From Gemmatales bacterium (GTDB taxonomy: Bacteria > Planctomycetota > Planctomycetia > Gemmatales > HRBIN36): a stretch of DNA of 64,000 nt. Both the position numbers and the translations under genes were made by a program. The notes beneath the pieces are model-generated. The model was not told where the DNA came from, ran no database searches, and worked only from the letters and a program-made list of their open reading frames with translations. Positions 16,194 through 25,254 of the stretch are shown piece by piece (within the stretch, counting starts at the first letter, position 1; every line of letters starts with the position of its first letter). The DNA lies in assembly GCA_025060195.1 (NCBI GenBank), contig JANXCQ010000002.1, positions 121,969-185,968 of the forward strand, written 5' to 3'.

Positions 16194-17713
16194 AGCGAAA
16201 TTCCTACTCCACCAGAAATTCCTCCGCATAAGCCCAGCCCCAAAGCCTAATCGCGAGCAATACCAAGCCCCATCACACCCACCATCGAAGCCCCCGCTGC
16301 CCACACCTTCACCCGATTTTTTCCGCCGACCGCTCTGAAGCATTCGTTTACGGCAAATGCCCCATGATTATCGTCACCCACACCTCAATCCGATTTTTTT
16401 CCCGCAAACCGCTTAGACCAACTCCAGCACACACTGTCAAGATCGAACCGCCACCGTGCCCCGACAATCCCAAAGCCCAAGGCCAACGAAACCGCGCCAC
16501 AGACCAACGCCCACCCGATTCACTGCAAAACCCAGGGCCGGTGATAGCCATTGCTTCAAGAACAACCTGGGCCAAGTCGTGCTCCGCGCCCCAATAACTC
16601 AAAGCTCCAAGAGCCGTGAAACTGGCCCTCCCTAATCAGTGGCAACATGGCCTGCATCGGGGTCCGAGTATCAACCAAGAACGTTGCGCTCGCATAAATC
16701 CCTAATCACCACCGAACTCGATCTTGTGCCGGTCCGCTCCGCCCTAATCTGCGCAATCCGAGGTTTGGTTTGCTAACAGGCTCTCGAGCGTGGCGCTCAG
16801 CCCGTTCCTTCAGCGCACTCTGGAAGCACCATGTCCATGCACCTAGCTTCCTCAACTGCAGCGTGGTGCTCCGTCCCGTCCGCTGGGCGCTCATCGGGCT
16901 AAGCTGGCGTTTCCTTTGCTCTCATCCCCCTGCGCGGTTTCTGGCCCGTTCGCTCGATATTCAGCCCCAGAGTCGAGGATTAGTTCTGCCACCAGCCCAG
17001 TCCACTCCACGTTCATCTCCGTAATCCGAAGTGAGATTCGACAGCAGCTCCCCTGAAGCCGCCAGGAGAGGTAGGTAAGGCGTTCGTCCTGCCAGCGTGC
17101 TAGGGCGCGAGAAAGAAACTTGGCGAGATAGGACTAACCCGATTGACTCGGGGTGCTGGTTTAGCGGTTCAAAAAAATTATCGCAACACCATCGGGCGTC
17201 GCGCGGACGGGGCCGGTGGCTTTACTCAGTCTCCCAGTTTGTAGGCCCAGAAAACTATCGCAACGTTCAAGACGTCGCGCCGAGGGAACTAACTGGCTTT
17301 GCTCAGGGTGGGGGTTTGTCGGCTCGGAAACTACGACAACACCTCACAAGTGAGAGTGAAAAGTGGAAGCCAAGCGAGAGGGTGGTGGCTTGTCGGCTCG
17401 GAAACTACCGCAACACGATTGGGCGTTTCGATGACCGTGCTGGCTCGCTTTACTTTAGGGTGTCCGCCTGTGGCCTCGTAAAACTATCGCAGCGATGTTG
17501 GCTGTTTCGCTGACGGCGCGAATTGGCTTTGTTCCCAGCGCCGGATGTAGGCTTGCGAACCTACTGTAGCTGGGAGTTTTGCTGTCTTGGAGCAGTTGGC
17601 TCGCCTTGGCGTAGCGGAAACTTTGCTAAGCGGGACTAAAATCAATTCCGACGTCTGTGGGCAGCCGTAGCGGGCGAGGTGCGATGAGGGCCATTAGCAA
17701 CGGAGGTCGAGTC
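16194..17713. other. 1.5-kb gap at a strand-composition switch
   Basis: No gene is supported here. The left part (to about 16.6 kb) is very C/A-rich on the plus strand; 16441-16500 counts 12 G and 27 C. The right part is G-rich; 17281-17340 counts 21 G and 13 C. The flip falls between divergent genes and coincides with the tandem array at 17110-17635. Open frames such as 16348-16602 and 17097-17513 lack coding character; the latter merely runs through the repeats, whose ~76-bp period is not a multiple of three. Promoters for both flanking genes must lie here but could not be pinned down. Confidence 0.5.
17110..17635 (+). repeat. Degenerate tandem array of ~76-bp units
   Basis: Six to seven diverged copies in head-to-tail order. 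The best conserved core resembles AAACTATCGCAAC and begins at about 17176, 17252, 17328, 17402, 17481, 17557 and, weakly, 17618. Spacings are 76, 76, 74, 79, 76 and 61 bp. Before each core is a G/T-rich segment ending in GTCGGCTCGG or similar, and after it a segment resembling GGCGTTTCG and then TGGCTTTGCTCAGG, so the whole unit is repeated rather than short repeats with unique spacers. It ends about 80 bp before the start of the Asp-box gene at 17714. Confidence 0.8.
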
Positions 17714-20700
17714 ATGCTGCGTGGATGGCTGGTTGGTGTGTGCTGGGTGATGAGCGTGCTCTGCGCTTATGGCCAGGATGATCCTTATGGTCGCTGTGAT
17801 CCGAGTGAGCGCCGAGGGCTGCAATATCGGTTAATTGGCCCAGCGGCAGGGGGGCGCGTCTGTCGTGTGGCGGGGGTGCCAGGGGATCCACGGATTTACT
17901 ACGCGGCGACCGCAGCCAGCGGAGTATGGAAATCTACCGATGGGGGCATCACCTGGAAACCGATCTTCGACGATCAGCCGACCAGCGCTTGCGGCTCGAT
18001 TGCGGTGTCGCCCACTCATCCGCACATTATTTACGTCGGCACGGGCGAGGCCAATATCCGTAATAACGCGCAGATCGGCGAAGGGATTTTTGTCTCCGAG
18101 GATGGTGGACAAACCTGGCGCCACGCTTGGAAAGCCCGCGCGGTGATCGGCACGATGGCGGTGCATCCGACGAACCCCGATATTGCCTTCGCGGCCGTGT
18201 TGGGGAGTCCCTATGGCCCTGGGGAACAGCGTGGCGTTTATCGCACGCGGGATCGGGGTCGCACTTGGGAACGCGTCCTGTTCAAAGATGTCGATACGGG
18301 GGCCTCGGACGTGTGTATTGATCCTAACAATCCCTCGGTCATTTTCGCAGGGCTTTGGCAAGCGCGGCGTCGGCCGTGGGAACTGATAAGTGGCGGCCCG
18401 GGGAGTGGCTTGTATGTTTCCCGCGATGGTGGCGATACGTGGCAAGAAATCGTCGGTCCTGGGTTGCCTGAGAAACCGTATGGCAAAATCGGCGTGGCGG
18501 TGGCGCCTTCCGATAGTCGTCGCGTTTATGCGCTTATTGAAGCGCAAGAAGGGGGATTGTTCCGTTCCGACGACGGAGGCAAAACCTGGAAACGCATGAG
18601 TGGTCAACGGGCTATTCGCCAACGGGCTTGGTATTATTCCACGATTACGGTCGATCCGACCAATCCCGACATTGTGTGGTGTCCGAACGTGCCTATGATG
18701 CGAAGCACCGATGGGGGTAGAACGTTCCACGTGGTGCGTGGTTTTCATCACGTTGATCATCACGATTTGTGGATTGATCCAAAAGACCCGAAGCGGATGA
18801 TTGATGCCAATGATGGCGGGGTGGATGTGACGATCAACGGGGGCGAGACCTGGTATGCGCCGCCGTTACCTTGGTGCCAGTTTTACCGGATTAATGTGGA
18901 CAATCGTACGCCGTATTGGGTGTCAGGTACAATTCAGGACATTGGTTCGCTGGCCGGGCCGAGCAATAGTTTGAATCGAAACGGTATCAGCCATTACGAA
19001 TGGCATCCTGTGGGTGGTGGCGAGGCGGGCTATACGGCGCACCATCCCCAAGATCCGAACATCGTCTTTGCAGGGGAGTATGCGGGGATTATCACGCGCT
19101 TCGATTACCGCACCCGGCAGGCACCGCATATCGGTATCTATCCGTATCGCACTTGTGGCGAAGCAGCGGCCTTGCGCTATCGCTTTCGTTGGCCCGCACC
19201 GATTCTGATTTCGCCGCATGATCCGAATCTGGTGTACCATGCGGGGAATGTGCTGTTGGCCAGTCGAGACGGTGGCGTGACCTGGACGCCGCTGAGCGGC
19301 GATCTGACGCGGAACGACAAATCGAAGCTCGGCTGGTCGGGTGGCCCTATCACAGGAGACAATACTTCTGCGGAGCATTATTGCACTATCTCGGCACTAG
19401 CTGAGTCGCCTGTGCAGAAGGGGGTGCTTTGGGTCGGTTCTGATGACGGTTTGTTGCATCTTTCCCGTGACGGGGGCAAAACATGGATGAATCTCACGGC
19501 GCGGCTGCCGAAGTTTCCTGAATGGGCCACGATTAAGTGCATCGAGGCTTCGCCCCATGATGCGGGGACTGCGTATGTCGTCGTGGATGCGCACTTATTG
19601 GACGATTTCCGACCTTATTTGTTCAAGACGACCGACTACGGGCAAACCTGGCAGGTGTTGTCGGAGTCGCTGCCGCAAGATGAGTATCTCCATGTTGTGC
19701 GCGAAGACCCGAAACAAAAGGGGCTATTGTTTGTTGGCAGCGAGAAAGGTGTGTGGTTCTCGCGCGATGCGGGGAAGACCTGGACACGACTGCGACGGAA
19801 TTTGCCGACTGTGGCGGTACATGATTTGGTAGTGAAAAACAACGACTTGGTCGTGGGCACCAATGGCCGGTCGATTTATATCCTCGATGATATTACGCCC
19901 TTGCGTTTGCCGGAGTCGAGTTGGCGCACCGAGAAGCCGACGTTGCTGCCGCCGACGCCCGCGATCCGTTGGCGTTATCACAGTCAGGACGTGGGGCCAA
20001 ATGCGGGGGAAAATCCACCGCGCGGTGCGCTGCTTTACTATTGGTTACCCAGTAAGCCGAAGGGTGAGATGTTTCTGCGGATTTACGACGCGAAAGACCA
20101 GCTGATCAAGACCCTGACGAGCAAGGCCCCGCCTGAGGAACCGCGTGAGCCGGGCGATTACACTGAGCGCGAACCCCGCAAGCCCGATTTGGTGGCCGAG
20201 CCAGGATTGCAGCGGGTCGTGTGGGACCTCACGGCCGAGGGGACGAAGAAGATTCCGCGCGCCATTCACGAAGGCGCTGACCCCGAAACCGGGCCGCTCG
20301 TGTTGCCGGGCAAATATCGCCTGGTTCTGGAGGTGGATGGCCATCGCTCGGAGCAAATGCTCGAGGTGTTGCCGGATCCACGAGTTCAGTTGCCTTCGTC
20401 CGTGCTCGAGGAACGTTGGCACTTCACCCGCGTGGTGCAACAACGTGTGGCCGAAGTGGTGGATTTGGTCGAACAAGTGCGTGTAGTCCGCGATCAATTG
20501 CAGCGCCGCAATGACTGGCTCGGACAAGAACCAACGTATGCCGCGTTGCGGAAGCAGTCCCAAGCGCTCATCGAAAAACTCGACCAGCTCGAGAGCCAGT
20601 TACACAATCCCAAGGCCCGTATTTCCTATGATTTGCTGGCAGAACGGGGTGGCTCGCGGTTGTATTCCAAATTGCTCGTGCTCTACGACGTGTGCCTGGA

Positions 20701-20890
20701 TGCCGATGGCCCCGTGACCCAGGGTATGCGGGAGGTTCTGCGCGATCATGAGAGCGAGTTGGCGAGTTCCCGTGAAGCCTGGCAAAAACTTGTGCGCGAC
20801 GACTTAGCGCCCCTTAATGAATTAGCCCAGCAACTGAAGGTGCCTACGATCTGGTTACCGACCAAGGCAGAGAAGACATCTCCGCGGTAA
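17714..20890 (+). CDS. Large secreted Asp-box (BNR/VPS10-like) beta-propeller protein
   Basis: 1058 aa with signal peptide MLRGWLVGVCWVMSVLCAYG. The ATG at 17714 follows GGAGG. At least eleven Asp-boxes (S/T-x-D-x-G-x-T-W type, such as STDGGITWKP, SEDGGQTWRH, SRDGGKTWMN and TTDYGQTWQV) are spread over residues 70-700, defining one or two large beta-propellers as in sortilin/VPS10-like and sialidase-fold proteins. No sialidase catalytic triad is evident. The last 300 residues form a beta-sandwich-like part and a helical C-terminal region (LDQLESQLHNPK). Likely periplasmic or extracellular, perhaps binding or cleaving glycans or peptides. This is a common planctomycete annotation (WD40/YVTN/BNR-like protein) with no proven activity that I know of. 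Confidence 0.85.
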   Translation: MLRGWLVGVCWVMSVLCAYGQDDPYGRCDPSERRGLQYRLIGPAAGGRVCRVAGVPGDPRIYYAATAASGVWKSTDGGITWKPIFDDQPTSACGSIAVSPTHPHIIYVGTGEANIRNNAQIGEGIFVSEDGGQTWRHAWKARAVIGTMAVHPTNPDIAFAAVLGSPYGPGEQRGVYRTRDRGRTWERVLFKDVDTGASDVCIDPNNPSVIFAGLWQARRRPWELISGGPGSGLYVSRDGGDTWQEIVGPGLPEKPYGKIGVAVAPSDSRRVYALIEAQEGGLFRSDDGGKTWKRMSGQRAIRQRAWYYSTITVDPTNPDIVWCPNVPMMRSTDGGRTFHVVRGFHHVDHHDLWIDPKDPKRMIDANDGGVDVTINGGETWYAPPLPWCQFYRINVDNRTPYWVSGTIQDIGSLAGPSNSLNRNGISHYEWHPVGGGEAGYTAHHPQDPNIVFAGEYAGIITRFDYRTRQAPHIGIYPYRTCGEAAALRYRFRWPAPILISPHDPNLVYHAGNVLLASRDGGVTWTPLSGDLTRNDKSKLGWSGGPITGDNTSAEHYCTISALAESPVQKGVLWVGSDDGLLHLSRDGGKTWMNLTARLPKFPEWATIKCIEASPHDAGTAYVVVDAHLLDDFRPYLFKTTDYGQTWQVLSESLPQDEYLHVVREDPKQKGLLFVGSEKGVWFSRDAGKTWTRLRRNLPTVAVHDLVVKNNDLVVGTNGRSIYILDDITPLRLPESSWRTEKPTLLPPTPAIRWRYHSQDVGPNAGENPPRGALLYYWLPSKPKGEMFLRIYDAKDQLIKTLTSKAPPEEPREPGDYTEREPRKPDLVAEPGLQRVVWDLTAEGTKKIPRAIHEGADPETGPLVLPGKYRLVLEVDGHRSEQMLEVLPDPRVQLPSSVLEERWHFTRVVQQRVAEVVDLVEQVRVVRDQLQRRNDWLGQEPTYAALRKQSQALIEKLDQLESQLHNPKARISYDLLAERGGSRLYSKLLVLYDVCLDADGPVTQGMREVLRDHESELASSREAWQKLVRDDLAPLNELAQQLKVPTIWLPTKAEKTSPR

Positions 20891-20988
20891 GTGCGGTGCC
20901 TTGGTTACTTGCCAATTGAATCGTCGTAGTGGAAAATAACACAGTGAACAGTTCATCCGCGACACTGGCACAGTTCCGGGAGGAGCCC

Positions 20989-23457
20989 ATGATGCGCAAG
21001 CGATTCAGCTTCTGCGGGGTAGCGCATACGCTGGTCGTGTTGATGGGGTTAGGCCTGGCTATGATGTTGCTAAGTTGGGATGGGGCAGGGCCCGAGCATA
21101 GCGCGGTCGGGCCGGTTGTCCAGGCCCAGGATCGTGGCCGCGGCAATCAACTCACGCCCGAACGGGTCAACCGTGCCATTGACCGCGCCATGGATTATCT
21201 GCGACGCAATCAGCGCGGAGGGAATTGGGAAGGGCAAGCGGGTCTGGGACTGTTAGGCATGTATGAGGGGGGACACACGGCGCTAGCCACCCTCGCTCTG
21301 TTAGAAGCCGGCGAAGACCCCAGTTCGCGCACCATTCAACAAGCCTTAGAGTTTTTGCGAAAATTACCGCCGCGTACGACTTATGTCGTCGCCTTGCAGA
21401 CTATGGTGTTGAGTCGTGCTGAACCTCATAAGGATCGTTTGCTTATCGCCCGCAACGTGGACTGGTTGATGAAAGGATTTCACCCGCAGCGGGGTTGGTC
21501 TTATGGCGCTGAAGGGCGTTTGGGAGGCGGGGATAACTCCAACAGCCAGTACGCTGTGCTTGGGCTGTACTACGCCCACACTTACGGTGGGGTCAAAGTG
21601 GATGAGAAGTTCTGGCGCGCAGTCGAGGCATTTTACCTGGCCAATCAGCATCCCTTGAATGGCGGATGGAGTTATAGTACCGGAGGTTTCCCCGGCAACG
21701 AAACCATTACTATGACCAGCGCGGGCGTGGCCAGCTTGCTCATCTGTCGCGAGGTGCTGGCGAGCTCACGAGAAAGGCCTCGAGGCGACGGTAGGTTCGA
21801 AAATTGCGGCCCGCGTCCCCAAGATGCCCGGTTAGAAGCGGGCCTGCGCCGTCTCGGTCAGCTGTTTACTTACAACGTCAATCCCTGGCGTTATTACAAC
21901 TTTTACGGCATCGAGCGCGTCGGCCGACTTTCCGGGTTGCGGTTTTTCCACCGAGAGGTACCCGCTGGGCCCGTGGCTTATGACTGGTATCGCGAAGGAG
22001 CAAATCTGTTAGTGCAGACGCAACGGGAAGACGGTTCCTGGAGCGGAGCGGCCGGTGCGGATACCGACCCGATTATCGCCACCAGTTTTGCCCTACTCTT
22101 TTTGTCCAAAGGCAAGACACCGATTCTCCTTCACAAACTCATGCATGGTCCCCCCGTGCCCGGCTGGGGCCGTTCCCTGCACGGCGACTGGAACAATGAT
22201 CCGAACGACATGCGGAATCTCGCCGATTTTTGCAGCCAACATCTGTTCACAAAAGGCGGTCGGCCCGTACCGGTGGGCTGGCAGATTTTCGATGGCAGTC
22301 GGCTGGATCCCGCACGTCCTGAGTCAGTCGCGGCATTATTACAAGCTCCCATTGCCTATTTCAACGGCCATAAGGCACCTGTGTTCACCGCCGGGGAGAA
22401 ACGGCTCTTACGCGAATTCGTGGAGCAGGGCGGCTTTATATTTTGTGAGGCCTGCTGTGGCAGCAAAGAGTTCGACGCCGCTATGCCCCAGCTGGTCCAG
22501 GACATTTTCGGCCCGGATGCCACGCTCGAACCTTTGGGTCCCGACGACCCGGTTTGGACGGCCTTTTTCCAAGTACCCCCCGGTTCATTCGGCCTAAAAG
22601 GCGTCCGCAAAGGTTGCCGACTGCATCTGGTCTATGCCCCGCAAGACCTCAGCTGCTATCTGGAAATGAACGACCAGGACAATCCGCAATGTCAATTAGC
22701 GTTTCGCACCGCGGCCAATATCGTAGCGTACGCAACGGGCCTTGAATTGCCGCCGCCCAAGGAAATTAACCCCGAGGTCTTGGTCGAACAACAAGACCCG
22801 ATTCTCCGAGGCGTGTTCCAGGCCGCCCAAATTCAGTATGGCCCCGATTGGCAACCCGCTCCCAAGGCAATGACCAACCTGGCGAACTATCTGCTCAAGG
22901 AATACAAGCTCGATGTGGTGCGGCAAACCCGGCCCATCGCCCTGAATAGTCCGAATCTGTTCACTTACCGATTCCTGTATATGCATGGCCGACGCGCGTT
23001 TCGCAGCGGCGACGAACCGGGCGCGGAGATCCCCACCGATCAGCTCATCAATTTACGGCGCCATTTAGAAAGCGGGGGAATTTTGTTAGCCGACGCCTGT
23101 TGTGGTAGCCCAGCCTTCGACAAATCCTTCCGCGAAATGGTGCACAAAATGTTTCCCGATCGCAAACTCGAGCCGATCCCGCTCGACGATCCCCTCTTCA
23201 GCGAACAAATCGGCAAACGTATCGACCAGGTGGATTGTCGCACCGAAGTAGGCAAACCTTACCAGAAAATCCAACCCCGCTTCGAGGGAATTCGCCTGAA
23301 CCCTAATGATCCCCAGAGTCGCTGGATTCTCATCTATAGTCCTTACGACCTTGGTTGCGCCCTGGAAAAACACGCCGCCGGCGATTGCATCGGCTATAAA
23401 CACGAGAGTGCCCTGGAACTCGCCGCTCAAGTCGTGCTTTACGCGCTCAAAGAGTAA
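20989..23457 (+). CDS. Exported terpenoid-cyclase-like toroid with two DUF4159 domains
   Basis: 822 aa. ATG 20989 follows GGGAGGAG; the basic start and hydrophobic stretch (HTLVVLMGLGLAMMLLSW) act as signal or anchor. Residues about 45-400 contain repeats of the squalene-cyclase/alpha-2-macroglobulin type (AMDYLRRNQRGGNWEG, GLLGMYEGGH, QREDGSWSG). Two DUF4159-like alpha/beta domains follow, at about 410-580 and 620-822. Each has a Cys-rich signature, FCEACCGSKEFD and LADACCGSPAFD, and then a conserved YAPQDLSC or YSPYDLGC segment. The tandem DUF4159 pair suggests internal duplication. Function is unknown; the family is frequent in planctomycetes. It starts 98 bp after the Asp-box gene and may be cotranscribed. 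Confidence 0.85.
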   Translation: MMRKRFSFCGVAHTLVVLMGLGLAMMLLSWDGAGPEHSAVGPVVQAQDRGRGNQLTPERVNRAIDRAMDYLRRNQRGGNWEGQAGLGLLGMYEGGHTALATLALLEAGEDPSSRTIQQALEFLRKLPPRTTYVVALQTMVLSRAEPHKDRLLIARNVDWLMKGFHPQRGWSYGAEGRLGGGDNSNSQYAVLGLYYAHTYGGVKVDEKFWRAVEAFYLANQHPLNGGWSYSTGGFPGNETITMTSAGVASLLICREVLASSRERPRGDGRFENCGPRPQDARLEAGLRRLGQLFTYNVNPWRYYNFYGIERVGRLSGLRFFHREVPAGPVAYDWYREGANLLVQTQREDGSWSGAAGADTDPIIATSFALLFLSKGKTPILLHKLMHGPPVPGWGRSLHGDWNNDPNDMRNLADFCSQHLFTKGGRPVPVGWQIFDGSRLDPARPESVAALLQAPIAYFNGHKAPVFTAGEKRLLREFVEQGGFIFCEACCGSKEFDAAMPQLVQDIFGPDATLEPLGPDDPVWTAFFQVPPGSFGLKGVRKGCRLHLVYAPQDLSCYLEMNDQDNPQCQLAFRTAANIVAYATGLELPPPKEINPEVLVEQQDPILRGVFQAAQIQYGPDWQPAPKAMTNLANYLLKEYKLDVVRQTRPIALNSPNLFTYRFLYMHGRRAFRSGDEPGAEIPTDQLINLRRHLESGGILLADACCGSPAFDKSFREMVHKMFPDRKLEPIPLDDPLFSEQIGKRIDQVDCRTEVGKPYQKIQPRFEGIRLNPNDPQSRWILIYSPYDLGCALEKHAAGDCIGYKHESALELAAQVVLYALKE

Positions 23458-23815
23458 AATCCGTCCGAGCAATTCTCGTCCCTTCGAGCCAACGTCGCGG
23501 ATCTCGTAGCAAGTGCGCGCCACCCCCGACGGCTCGCCGAGCATATTGCCCCCGACGGAGATTAGTGCCAGCGCGTCGCAATGTTCACGACCTGGAAACG
23601 AAGGGTGTACTAAGTGGCACGAGTGCTTCGTCCAGGCCCCACTTAACAGGATTGTTCGATGCTTCCTTCCCACAATTCAGCCATGCGTGGTTGACCTTGG
23701 TACGTGTTCAGGTGCGCCGGGACGTATAATGGCAAGCCAAGCGCAAGGAAAAGGCAGGTGCTGTGCCTGAGCCGATAAGTTGCATCGGGGACAGCACCAG
23801 TGAGCGAAGTGAGTC
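23458..23815. other. Gap upstream of nusB
   Basis: No gene seen. A 10-bp direct repeat, CCCCCGACGG, occurs at 23523-23532 and 23549-23558. The promoter for nusB-ftsY should lie in the right half, but no clear elements are visible. Confidence 0.35.
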
Positions 23816-24250
23816 ATGACACGACGGCATCGTGCCCGCGAGGTGGCGCTTCAGGTCCTGTATGAGGCGGACCTACACCGCCAACTGGATCGGGAACACG
23901 TGCAGCAGTTTTTATGGCGACGCCTGCGGCACGAAGACTTGGTGCGATTTGCCGAACGGTTGTATCAAGGCACGCTGACCCACCGCCCCGAAATTGACGA
24001 ACGCCTGGGTCAAATTTCCGAAAATTGGCGCGTCGAGCGCATGAACGCCGTTGACCGTAACATCCTGCGTCTGGGAGCCTACGAACTCATGTTCTGCCCC
24101 GAGACCCCAACGAAAGTTATCATTGACGAGGCCATCGAATTGGCCAAACGCTACGGCACCACCGATTCCTCAGCTTTCGTCAACGCCATTCTGGATCGTC
24201 TAGCCCAGGAATGCCGAGGCTTGACCCGGGAACCGCCCACCCAGGAGTAA
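23816..24250 (+). CDS. nusB: Transcription antitermination factor NusB
   Basis: 144-aa all-helical RNA-binding protein that, with NusE (S10), binds boxA RNA and supports rRNA transcription. The sequence opens with TRRHRAREVALQVLYEAD, the arginine-rich boxA-binding helix with the hallmark ALQVLYE motif. It continues with ISENWRVERMNAVDRNILRLGAYELMF and the C-terminal EAIELAKRYGTTDSSAFVNAILDRLA, both standard for the family. Length is typical. ATG 23816 begins directly at the conserved N-terminus. It ends 9 bp before ftsY, so the two are almost certainly one transcript. Confidence 0.97.
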   Translation: MTRRHRAREVALQVLYEADLHRQLDREHVQQFLWRRLRHEDLVRFAERLYQGTLTHRPEIDERLGQISENWRVERMNAVDRNILRLGAYELMFCPETPTKVIIDEAIELAKRYGTTDSSAFVNAILDRLAQECRGLTREPPTQE

Positions 24251-24259
24251 AGCGCTGCC

Positions 24260-25174
24260 ATGGTCTTCGCCGCTTTCTGGAACAAAATCAAACAGGGACT
24301 CAGCAAGACCCGCCAGGTTTTTGGCCGACTCGCCTCCCTGTTTCGGCTGCGGGGCAAGGTAGACAAGGAATTCTTGGCCCAGTTGGAGGAGACGCTTTAT
24401 CTGGCTGACGTCGGGCCTGCCGCGACCAAGCAGATCGTGGAACGCGTACGCCAGGCGTTTCTCGACCGCGAAATCACTGAGGACGTGCTAGGCTTCGTCA
24501 AGAAAGAACTGGTCAGCCTGCTCAACCACAGCGACCGCTCGCTCCACTTCAATCCCCACGGGCCAACGGTCATCCTCGTGGCCGGCGTCAACGGCAGCGG
24601 CAAGACGACTTCCATCGCGAAGCTGGCCTATTGGCTGCAACAGCAGGGCAAGAAAGTGCTCCTGGCCGCTGCGGATACCTTCCGCGCCGCCGCTGTCGAA
24701 CAGTTGACGGTGTGGAGTCAACGCCTCGGCTGTGACATCGTCAAAGGGGAGCACGGCAGCGACCCCGGCGCGGTAGCGCACAATGCTTGCGAAGCGGCCG
24801 TGGCCCGCGGCAAGGATGTGGTCATCGTGGACACCGCAGGTCGGCTGCAAACGCAGGAGCACCTGATGCGGCAACTGGAGAAAATTCGCCGGGTGCTCGC
24901 ACGACAGATTGCCGGGGCGCCGCACGAGGTCCTCTTGGTACTCGACGCCACCAACGGCCAGAACGCCATCCAGCAAGCCGAGGTTTTCACCAAAGCCATC
25001 CAATGCACCGGTATCATTCTCGCCAAGCTGGACGGCACGGCGAAAGGCGGGGCGATCATTCCCATTCGCCAAAAAGTCGGCCTGCCCGTCAAGTTCGTCG
25101 GTCTCGGCGAAAAGCTCGAAGATTTGGCAGTGTTCGACCCCCAGGCCTACGTGGACGCCTTGTTCGCCGATTAA
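24260..25174 (+). CDS. ftsY: Signal recognition particle receptor FtsY
   Basis: 304-aa SRP GTPase that docks SRP-ribosome complexes at the membrane for co-translational insertion. The N-terminal helical NX region (FWNKIKQGLSKTRQVFGRL) is followed by the G domain. GVNGSGKTTSIAKLAYWL is the P-loop, DTFRAAAVEQL the FtsY-type SRP insertion motif, VDTAGRLQTQ motif G3, and LAKLDGTAKGGAIIP motifs G4/G5. The long acidic A domain of E. coli FtsY is absent, as in many bacteria. It overlaps nothing and follows nusB by 9 bp. Ffh would be encoded elsewhere. Confidence 0.97.
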   Translation: MVFAAFWNKIKQGLSKTRQVFGRLASLFRLRGKVDKEFLAQLEETLYLADVGPAATKQIVERVRQAFLDREITEDVLGFVKKELVSLLNHSDRSLHFNPHGPTVILVAGVNGSGKTTSIAKLAYWLQQQGKKVLLAAADTFRAAAVEQLTVWSQRLGCDIVKGEHGSDPGAVAHNACEAAVARGKDVVIVDTAGRLQTQEHLMRQLEKIRRVLARQIAGAPHEVLLVLDATNGQNAIQQAEVFTKAIQCTGIILAKLDGTAKGGAIIPIRQKVGLPVKFVGLGEKLEDLAVFDPQAYVDALFAD

Positions 25175-25254
25175 GACCAGGTTTCACGGGCTTAGAGTGA
25201 CGTATCATAGTCAATGGGAGTCTAGCTCACGTTGGAAAACTTACCCAGGTACGC

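Noticed and set aside
17097..17513. 138-codon open frame across the repeats
   Set aside because: The period is not a multiple of three, so repeat copies read in different frames; composition and start have no coding support.
17110..17635. CRISPR array
   Set aside because: Units are similar over their whole ~76-bp length and the spacing cores are diverged; there are no short identical repeats with unique spacers and no cas genes.
16194..17713. Replication origin
   Set aside because: Skew flip and repeats are suggestive, but no dnaA/dnaN gene or DnaA-box cluster is seen; divergent transcription is enough to explain the skew.
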